In this document: in pieces, positions 35,001 to 45,325 of the stretch
How positions within the stretch are numbered: the first letter of the stretch is position 1
Layout: the number at the start of each line of letters is the position of its first letter
From: Phoronis australis
Lineage: Eukaryota > Phoronida > Phoronidae
Direction: 5' to 3'
Length of the DNA stretch: 63,636 bases
NCBI GenBank assembly: GCA_002633005.1
Contig: NMRA01000990.1
Location: 13,086 to 76,721, forward strand
Position numbers and translations under genes: made by a program
Notes under the pieces: generated by a model
Seen by the model: the letters and a program-made list of their open reading frames with translations, nothing else
Databases searched by the model: none
What the model was told of the DNA's origin: nothing

Positions 35001-38000
35001 TTTATAAAAGTGTCCATATTTTTAAAGAACATGTCATATCTTTGCTCTGAGGATTATTACTGAAACTAACAAACGTTCTACATGAGCGACGTAACCTTGT
35101 TCTCTAAAAATGATGATCCATTCCAACGACAACTGATATATTACGTGGTAAGCAGAGGGTAGATTTAGTAATTTTGTGTGCAAATGTGTTATTTCAACGT
35201 TTCCTGTGGTGAGTAATTAAGATTCACGGTGAAGTTAATGATTGTGAAGTTTGCTATAACTTGTTTATTGTTTCTGCAGGACGACACAGCACTACACTAT
35301 GCAGCAGGGCTGGGACATACAGAGATGGCGCGTGTTTTGTGTGAAGCAGGCGCTAACGTCAACAAGCAAGGCGTGGTAATAGAAACTACTTGAGACGATT
35401 TTATAATTAAGACAATGTTATCTTTATTACAAAGCTGTAGACTACCTGAAATTTAACTAAACATGTTGTGTGTAAATACACTTTTTATTTCTCAGGATTT
35501 CGACATGTATTTTTAATCTGTACCCGGTACATGCATCTTAAGAAACAGTGAGGTTTGAATTGTGTCAACAATATATTTGGCGACTTAACGTTGATATTTT
35601 TCTATTCTTAATGATAATCATCCATTCAACATTACAACTTTATATTAAACAGGAAGCCGTTAAACCGGTGTATAAACACAACATGGAGGGGTCACTGTGA
35701 AGTTATGGAGGCGCTCAGTAATTTCTGACAGTAGACGTCTACACCATGTTCTGTTCTTACTTCAACGTTTCAAAATCACCTGTAAAACTTGAGTGTTGAA
35801 ATCATTACAAGTATTGTAGCGTCTTAGAGGGGTCAGTAATGTTTCACTTATGTCACCTTACAAGTTCACTTTGCCCCGTGTATGTTAGTGTGCTCTAAAC
35901 GTTGATCGTCCATTCACACATCTCCATTATATATTACATAGGAGGGCTTGACACCGCTGCACTGTGCAGCATGGTGTGGTCATAAAGAGATAGTGAAGTG
36001 TCTTGTGGAACACAACGCTGCAGTGGATGTCCGTGATGAGGTAATTAATGACACACAGGTTGTTTGGTTGAACTAGTTGTTTACACAAGAGATGATTAAA
36101 ACTATCTAGTAAAAAATTTTGTTGATATTTTTCACAATTTTATGTCTTTAAACAATGTCAAAATAAATGTCGTCTGCTTTCCAACAGCGAACTGCCAAAG
36201 CTTTACCTGAACATTCCAGTTGATCCATTATTGTTGTTTTATTTACCTATATATATTCTACATTTCGTCAAACAATAGTTTCCTTCAGACGATCTGGATC
36301 GCCTCATTTAGTTTCAGATTTATTTTCTACGTTATTTTGATCGTCCAACACTTTACAGCGCACAATTACTTGCTGTGTGTTACCGGCCTGTAACGAGACA
36401 GGGAACACTGAACACGCTCTGTTTTTTTGTTCTAAAACTCAACATTTCCCTGTTGAAATCATTACAAGTATTGTAGCGTCTTAGAGGGGTCAGTAATGTT
36501 TCATTTATGTCACCTTACAAGTTCACTTTGCCCCGTGTATGTTAATTAGCTCTAAACGTTGATTGTCCATTCACACATCTCCATTATATATTACATAGGT
36601 GGGCTGGACACCGCTGCACTGTGCAGCAGGGTGTGGTCATACACAGATAGTGAAGTGTCTTGTGGAACACAACGCTACACTGGATGTCCGTGATGAGGTA
36701 ATTAATGACACACAGGTTGTTTCGTTGAACTAGTTGTTTACACAAGAGATGATTAAAACTGTTGAAAAACAAATTTTGTTGATATTTTTCACAATTTTAT
36801 GTCTTTAAACAATGTCAAAATAAATGTCGTCTGCTTTCCAACAGACAACTGCCAAAGCTGCATCCAAATATTTCAGTTAATCCATTATTGTTGTTTTATT
36901 TACCTATATATATTCTACATTTCGTCAAACAATAGTTTCCTTCAGACGATCTGGATCGCCTCATTTAGTTTCAGATTTATTTTCTACGTTATTTTGATTG
37001 TCCAACACTTTACAGCGCACAATTACTTGCTGTGTGTTACCGGCCTGTAACGAGACAGGGGACACTGAACACGCTCTGTTGTTTTGTTCTTAAACTCAAC
37101 ATTTCCCTGTTGAAATCATTACAAGTATTGTAGCGTCTTAGAGAGGTCAGTAATGTGTCATTTATGTCACCTTACAAGTTCACTTTCCCCCGTGTATGTT
37201 AATTAGCTCTAAACGTTGATCGTCCATTCACACATCTCCAATATATTTTACATAGAGGGGCGTGACACCGCTGCACTGTGCAGCACTGAAGGGTCATACA
37301 CAGATAGTGAAGTGTCTTGTGGAACACAACGCTACAGTGGATGTCCGTACTCAGGTAATTAATGACACACAGGTTGATGAAACACAATACGTGATAAGGT
37401 TGAATTATTGGGTGTTTTAATTAAATAATCACAAATTGTAATTTTGTTTGTAAACGTTGAATTCATGGCACGTGTAGTGACGCGCACGTGACGTGACGTG
37501 CTCGTGACATTAAGTTATTAGAAACAGTTTTCACTTCACCTGGAGTTGTACATTGAGCAGTTGTTCTTTACTTGCATTTCCATAGCACTCACTAAATGAT
37601 CGTGGCTCTGTTGTAATATACATGTAAAACATCAAATTGTGATATTTAAAATCATCTTTTCAGTCGCGTGACTACAACAGATCAGCATTTAAGAAATTGC
37701 GCTCATTTTTGTCTGAGTTTAAATGTCAGTTGTAGTCGTGCTCTGTTGAGTCACCCACTTCATACAGTAAGTATGCAACTGATGGCGAAGTTCTGAAAGG
37801 CATTAAGCGTGACTCCCTGTTGATGCACCCACTTTGCTATGTATGATGCTGACTAGCATTCTATCATTTTTGTTCGTTTACTGTAGGATGGAGACACACC
37901 CTTACATCTTGCTTCCCAGAAAGGACAGGCAGCGGTCGTGGATCTGCTGGTCCATAAAGGCAGCTGCGACGTAACTGTCGTAAACAAGGTATCTCAAGAG

Positions 38001-41000
38001 TGTTGTAGTCCAAGTTTAGTTAATGCTGCAATAAATGTGTTTTAAATGAATATTGATTTCGAGGAATTGTTCACTTATAATAAATATCTCATTAAAACTG
38101 ATCTACCTCTTTACTGGAGTTACATAGAGTCACTTCTTACATGCAAGTACCTTCCCAGAACACGCAGCGAAACCAAGGCTGCTTGTCTGATCGTACAATC
38201 GGTACACAAACTAAAAACAGACCAACCACGGAGGAAGGCGCCCAACACAGGCACACATTTTGATTTTCCTACAAGTACTTTTTAGTCAGGGTTTCTTTAA
38301 AAAGCGACTGTTTTAAAAACCAAATTTCAAAGTCGTGTAATTTCTTGGTTTGTTTGTAATGCAAATGCACTTCTGTGTAATAAGTTCCTGCCATGTTTTG
38401 TTTGATATATTCTGTGGTGGAGTAATGTTGGGCGTGAGTTAGTCAAAGTCCAGCCTTTTGAAAAGACAAGTGCGGTTTTCGCTGTTCCAGAAGTCTGCAT
38501 AAGTTAGACCCCAGAAAAAGCAGAGCGCTGTGTGACTAATTTGCGCACAGTGATCGTTTCTTATCCACTCTAAATCCAGGGTCTGTTTCAGATTCTTATA
38601 AAACGTGTATACATATGCGATCTGACTTGTTTCTGACTGTTGGTGATTTCAGTTGTCCGAAACACAACACCACGCTTTCTATATCACCCCATATTTTATT
38701 TTCGTTCAAATCACATCTTCGTGTTGTGTCAATCAGTTTTATCCGTTAGTTGCAGAAACTTGAGCTTGAGAATGTATTTCATCAGTTTGTTGAAAAGCTA
38801 ACACATTTTCTCATCGTTCTTATTTTTTCGTAGTGCCTGTTTGGCAAATTTTAATTGGTCTTCACTAAATGTGCGTGGGTGGCCACGTTATCAGAAATTA
38901 CCCATGTCAAACGTACCAGTCCAAATATCTCCTTTATGAAACAGCATAATGACAACAAAAATAAGTGATGTGGAACCTTATCAGAAAACGACAAAATTGG
39001 AGATTGAAAGAACTCGGCATGTGGACCATATTGTTCAGTTTTCTGAGCAGTAGTTAATAGATATTTTGTTCGATTATTTATCAATTCATCTGAGATATTG
39101 GAAATGCACTACAACTACAGAGTGCAAGTATCCCTAATCTGTTTCCATTTTTTGCTGTCCAAAGAACAATTCTAACATCGTTCCGAAAATACATTTCTGC
39201 CAGTATTAATTGATTGGAGAGACGCCTTTAGCTTTGACCTCATGTATACAACAACGAGATCCGTTGCACATGTATGTTACACTGTAGCTATTTGGTACAG
39301 TGTTTGTGAGACTGTGGAGCCTTTTAGAATGCATTACTCTGGTGAGTGGATCTTTTATATATAGGCAACTTCTTTTAACAACGTTTGACAGGACCATGGA
39401 AACGTGTGCATAAATCTTCTTAGACATTTGATAAATGTAAAGCGACGGACATTTAGCCTTAACAATAGGGTTTCTGACATGGCTTTGAAGCTGGAAACTA
39501 TAATTAATAGATGACGAAAAGACCCGACCCTTGAGCTCTGCTTTTGTGTGCTAGGTAAGCTAAAACATGGACAATTTATAGGAAACGACAAAACACAAAG
39601 GAACTGTTGCACCTCATGGAAAATGTGGGTACGCATTTGAGAAACTACAGCGACAACGACAGCAATAGTTGATCACGTTGAAATACATGTACGGTATATA
39701 AATATATCTGCGATCTATCCAACCTGTATCAATCTCAAGTCATGCTGCAGCAAACAACCAACACTGAGGCTGTGAAACCACGTTTAGCCTTGATAGGACT
39801 CGAAAAGATACTATATATGTATTATATGAATTAGACAAATCCCCAATGACAAGACTATTGATATAGTTTTACGCAAAACACCGATTCAAAGAATAATGTA
39901 ATTTCTTTTTGGAAAAAAAAGGTTGCGAAGACATCATAGGTGGACAAGGTTAAAAGTGCGTTGTGTCGTAGATTGGAATAAGAAAGTTTGTTAAACTTGA
40001 AGACCACTCTGCGTGAAGTGGATTTAGACGAGATACCTGATGACATAATTACAAAGGTACAGATTTCTTAATGATATTAATCTGACGATAATTTATTAAG
40101 TTCACCTCATGAGAGCATCTCATTTCGGGTACTACTACGACTCAAGGAAACAAACTCCTGATGCAACAATCGTTTTGGTAAAAAAAGTCGGCTGAACAAG
40201 CGATTCCACGGAAATCATAACACCCCAAAAAGCAAATGTTTGGACAAAAAATTTGATGTCTCCAGAAAAGATGAAAGGGGCATGATTTTCACCATTAGTT
40301 TTGTGTTTGAACAGGAAATAAACCAAACTAATAATTTTGACAAGTTTGTTGAAATTTCAACGATGTAGTGAGTAGTGCAATTCGTTGGTTTCAAATTTTG
40401 AGATTATCAGATCTTGGACCTAGCATCACTCTTCAGCAAGTTTAAAAAGAATGTTTTCTGCTGAGAATGGGGAAGTCTTAAAACTTTGTAAACGCGTAAA
40501 ACCAGGAACAATCGCCAATGGGAAATGTTTTGTAATAAAAATATTTAATCGCGTTACAATTTATGGTCTCAAATGTTTGACGCAATAGAATCTTCAAATC
40601 CTTTCGGTACTTAACCATTTCCTTTATTTTAAAAAATGTTATCTAATATTCAACATGTCCGCTTTTCTACATTAACGTGTGTTAGGGTTGAAATGTACTT
40701 TTATCGATGCCTTGGGTGCAACATTCAGTAATTCATTAGGCGTTGTCATTTGATTAGGTGATGAATATTTAGTTAACCAAGTACTGACCATAAAGGAAAA
40801 GGGCGTTATAAATTATTAGAAATTTTGATTACCTGTTTAAAAAGGATTGCATAAATCCCCATAGCTAAAGATTATATACCTTTTCCTTTACCCAAACACG
40901 CATTTTTAACACGGTAAATAGCCTTCCTTGAAGCATGAAGACACTTTGGATGCGTACCTAACAATTTCCATGAATAATGTATTTGTATCGGACGATGTTG

Positions 41001-44000
41001 GTCACTGCTGCTGGGTGGAGGTTGTTATTATGCAAGCTGACAGTAAACAACAGAAGTCTAAAGCTACTTCCAACCGTTTTCCACGGATGTTCAGGAATGC
41101 ACGGTATCTACGTGTATACATGTACGTTAGAGTTCAAAAATTGGTGAAAGACAATGTTTGAACAAAAATTAGAAGCATTTTTACCACGTGGTTGCCATGG
41201 TGACAACAAAGAGGGTTCAGAGTACCGTGACCTAAAGCTAGACGATTCCGCACCCCAGTTGGTTTATGCTGCCTTTTGATGTCATCTCAGTGGACTACAG
41301 TGAAAGATGTCCTGGACAAGTTGTCAGCAAGTTCATACCTCAGTTTGCTAATCCCATGGAGTACACCTCTCGAGTGGAACCCCATCTAACACGTGTATAA
41401 TGTGCAGATCTTAAAAGGCAAAAGAAAATTAAGGAGTGAAACTCAATACTCGGTGGCTGAAGACTTCAGCAAGAAGGTTCGTATCGCTAGATCAAAGTTA
41501 TGGCAGTTCTCAAGAGACAATAATTTTATAGAAGCCACAATAAAATTCGATAAGCTTTATAACAACAGGAAAATGTACCTGTATGACAATCATATAGACA
41601 AAGTTGTCTGCAACGAGGATAGATACATCTTCAGAGATAGTACGGATACAAATGAAGAGGACGACAGTCAATAGCAAACAATGACAAGAGAAATGAAAAT
41701 AGGATCATGGAACATAGGGGGGCTAGAAAGTAAGCTACGACAAAACAAAGGAGAAATTAAAAAAATAATTAGAAACTACGACCTCATAGGATTCATTGAA
41801 TCACACGCAAGAGCAGAGCATGAATTTGGCGATCTCTTAGAAAATTATTCCACGTTCACATCAGTACGAAACATACATAACGGCAAAGTATCTGGTGGAG
41901 TGACAGTAATGGTAAAGAACAATTTAGGAACCAAAATAACTCGCATCTGTGAGAATTTGGAAGACAGAGTATATTTGCATCTGAAAGATTTATTTGCTGG
42001 CTCAGACAAGCCAGATGTAATAATAGGTTTTATTTATCTCCCTCCCGAAGGGTCAGCATACTACAGCCACGACATTTCTGACTGCGGTGTTGATCGTCTC
42101 GAGGATGACTTTACCTGCTTAAAGAGTAATGGGAAATTTAACCACTCACGGGTTATTTTGACAGGTGACTTTAACTCAAGGACAGCTACACTCAGAGACT
42201 ACATCCCAGATGACGATATCACGCATATCAATGTCCTTGCCAATAGCGATTGTTGTTATGTTCAAAATAATTTTGAAAAACCAAGAAACAACCAAGATGC
42301 GAAATCTAATTACTTTGGCAAAGAACTTGCCAAATTTTGTGCAGTATATGGTACGCACATAGTTAACGGTAGATACCCCTCAGACAGAGAAGGAAACTAT
42401 TCGTTCGTCTCCACTCGAGGATGCAGCACTATTGACTATGTTATTGCCGAGGCATCTCTGTTCGAATATATTAATGACTTTGAAGTATTAAACTACGACC
42501 AGTCAGACCATTTCCCTATCATGTGTACTCTACGTTATCTAGAACATACGGAAGCTGATACAGACGGATCGAACACTAGTGTCAGAACAACCCCATTGCA
42601 CCGACTGAAGTGGCAGCCACACAAATCTTCAAGTTTTAAGGATAGACTGGGCAGCGTTGACACCACCGAGAAATTATCCCAAATATCTTCAGCCATCGAT
42701 ATGGATATTAACAAAGCAGTTAATTTAATAAATGAATTATTCCACGCTTGCGGCGCTGACATGAAAATAAGCAATAAACCCGCAGTGAACAGGCAGCAGC
42801 CAAGGTGGTTCGACAACGTTTGCGAGCAAAAGAAAATAGAAAAACATAATTTATTGAAACTTTTCAGATCCACAAAGTGTGTGGATACACTACGTAATTA
42901 TATTGATACGAAAAGTCAATTTAAGGAAACCTGTCGTGAAAAAAAGAAGAATTATAACGAACAAATGGAAAAGAAATTATGTGATTCAGTGAGAGATCCA
43001 AGAATATTCTGGGCAAACGTGAAGTCAATCATAAATCCGAACAATATTCAACAAGCGGATATTTCGTCGAAGGAATGGTATAACTATTTTGAAAAACTCT
43101 TGAACACTGAGCCTGTACGGGAAAACAGAGAATTCCTTAATAATTTGCTGGACGAAATGCGAGAGCACGACGAAAGCTGCAATGACTGTGCCAACACACC
43201 TGGTGATGAAATCCTGGTACAACTTAATAAAGAAATTGACATGTCCGAAATCAATCAGGAAATAAATAAACTTAAAAGCAACAAAACCCCTGGAGAAGAC
43301 GGTATTCCAAATGAACTCTTCAAAGCACTGACTGGTGACATCCTTGAAGTGTTATGCAAACTATTCAACAAGGTACTGGCGACAGGAAAATTCCCGGAGA
43401 ACTGGAGAAAGAGTATAATCGTTCCAATTTACAAGAAAGGAGACAAAAATAACCCAAATAATTACAGGGGAATTTCTTTAATTGATAGCATAAGCAAGCT
43501 ATTTACATCAATATTAAACAGAAGGCTGATTGAGTGGTCGGATGCAATGCAATGTATCCCTGAGGAACAAGCCGGATTTAGGGCGGGTTATTCGACCGTG
43601 GATAACATTTTTGTTCTACAAGCTTTGGCCCACATAAATTTATCAAAAAGAGGTGGAAAAATGTACTGTGCCTTTGTGGACTTTAGCAAGGCGTTTGACA
43701 GCCTAGAAACTACACGTCTGTTTTATTGTTTGTTAAAAAATAATCTCCACGGGAAAGTGTTCAATCTCCTGAGGAATATTTATGCTGAAGTGAAATCGTG
43801 CGTGAGAATACAGAGTCAAATCACACCCTATTTTGATTGTACGAGAGGTGTGAAACAAGGGTGTATACTGAGTCCTTGGTTATTCTCTGTTTTTGTTAGC
43901 GGACTGGTGTCAGAGGTCAAAGAAAATGGAGGACGAGGTATCAAGTGTGATGATTGTGAATTAAGTTCGTTATTGTTTGCGGACGATTTGGTGCTTGTGG

Positions 44001-45290
44001 CGGACACAGTGCCTGGTCTCCAGAGGAAATTAAATGTATTGCACAACTACTGTGTGGATTGGAGTCTTTGTGTTAATCTTGATAAGACAAATATTGTTGT
44101 CTTCAAGCGAGGTGGGACTCTGTCGGCACAGGAACGGTGGTTCTACAATAAGAAATCGGTAGAAACGAAATCTTATTACAAGTACCTTGGTGTGACATTT
44201 TCTTGCAGATTAAAATGGAATGAAAATTGTAGAATATCAGCTTTACAAGCTAGAAAAGCAATGAACATGTTAAAAGCATGTTTAACCAAAGTGAATTGTA
44301 AATCCCCGCATGTATGTTTTAAATTGTTTGATAGTATGGTAGCTCCTATATTGTTATATGGTGCTGAGATATGGGGTACAGTATATTCGAAAGACATAGA
44401 AAGTGTTCACAATGATTTCTGTAAATGGGTTGCTGGTGTCCCAAAGAAAACAAGTAACGTTATGGCCAGAGGAGAATGCGGCAGGCATTTATTATCTGTG
44501 AAATACTTGTGCAGACCAATAATCTACTGGACCAAAATTCTACAGATGAATAACCCCAGATACCCAAAGAAAAGTTACAGGATGCTGCGGGAAGACTGTG
44601 AAAAAGGACGAGCAAATTGGGCCAGTGCAGTTAAAGATATTTTGTTCAGATACGGGTTTGGGGAGGTATGGATAAGTGGACCGGGTAACTTTGATTTATT
44701 TATATCAGAATTTAAGCAAAGATTGTTGGATTGTGCTGCCCAAGAATGGAGGACATCAGTGCAGAGCTCTAGCAAGTGCTCATTTTACTCTATTATCAAA
44801 ACAGATTTATCTTGTGAAGAATATCTTTACAGTTTACCACCAACTCTACGTAGAATTTTAGCCAAATTCAGGTGCTCTGGACACCAACTGAAAATAGAAA
44901 CTGGTAGGCACCATGACATTCCAAAGGAAGATAGACTTTGCGAAATTTGCAACCGTTCAGAAATTGAAGACGAAATACACTTATTACTTAACTGCCCCGT
45001 ATTTAACGACATTAGAAAAAAATTTTTACCAGAAATATCCCGACAGCATACAGACATCGAAAACGTCAAATACTTATTCAAAACAAACTCTGGAAATCTT
45101 TTGAAAAGACTATCCTTATTTATATTAAAGGCTTATGGTATTAGACAGGAAACTCTAACATTGTAACGTGTAAATATGTATATATGTATTGAATACCCGG
45201 ACATGAAATAGCCACCTATACCAAATGTTGTAATGTAATATGTACAAATGAGCTTAGCTCCAAGTGCAATAAACAACCTCTCTCTCTCTC

Positions 45291-45325
<35 letters not shown>

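Larger units (their letters stand above)
21402..35279 (+). other. Intron 3 of the ankyrin-peptidase gene
   Basis: This 13.9-kb stretch contains no recognisable exon. It holds a short GT microsatellite (24413-24428), GGCGGAT-type repeat ends near 24258 and 26545-26738, a 17-bp perfect hairpin (25488-25534), CAGGCCCGKAGCCA ends at 25271 and 27066, and a GC-rich block with a single N (27770-28015). Open frames at 29866-30090, 32147-32467, 33584-33989 and 34215-34487 show no domain I recognise. Confidence 0.6.
35796..37375 (+). repeat. Tandem array of about 657-bp exon-intron units (2.4 copies)
   Basis: The phrase TTGAAATCATTACAAGTATT starts at 35796, 36452 and 37110, giving periods of 656 and 658 bp. 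Each unit carries one 99-bp ankyrin exon and its intron, and the third copy stops shortly after its exon. Intron sequence, such as GTCAAACAATAGTTTCC, is nearly unchanged between units, so the duplication is recent. Exon reading frames are all intact. Confidence 0.93.
41404..45320 (+). mobile_element. 5'-truncated non-LTR retrotransposon (LINE) with intact ORF2
   Basis: The element starts inside ORF1, carries a full ORF2 with AP-type endonuclease and reverse transcriptase, a short 3' UTR with AATAAA at 45268 and a terminal CT-rich microsatellite, all framed by the 10-bp duplication TGTATAATGT. This is a classic product of target-primed reverse transcription with incomplete first-strand synthesis. 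An intact ORF2 and perfect duplication indicate a young insertion. It lies in the same orientation as the host gene, in intron 8. The clade cannot be settled by eye; the APE endonuclease and non-poly(A) tail would suit the CR1/Jockey side of the LINE tree. Confidence 0.95.

Noticed and set aside
35280-37988. CRISPR-like regular spacing of repeats
   Set aside because: The regular units are exon-intron duplications of 657 bp in a eukaryotic gene, not short repeats with unique spacers.
39985-40056. LNLKTTLREVDLDEIPDDII-like reading ending at a possible GTACAG donor
   Set aside because: It looks protein-like, but no polypyrimidine-preceded acceptor fits, an in-frame stop lies just upstream, and there is no match with neighbouring exons.
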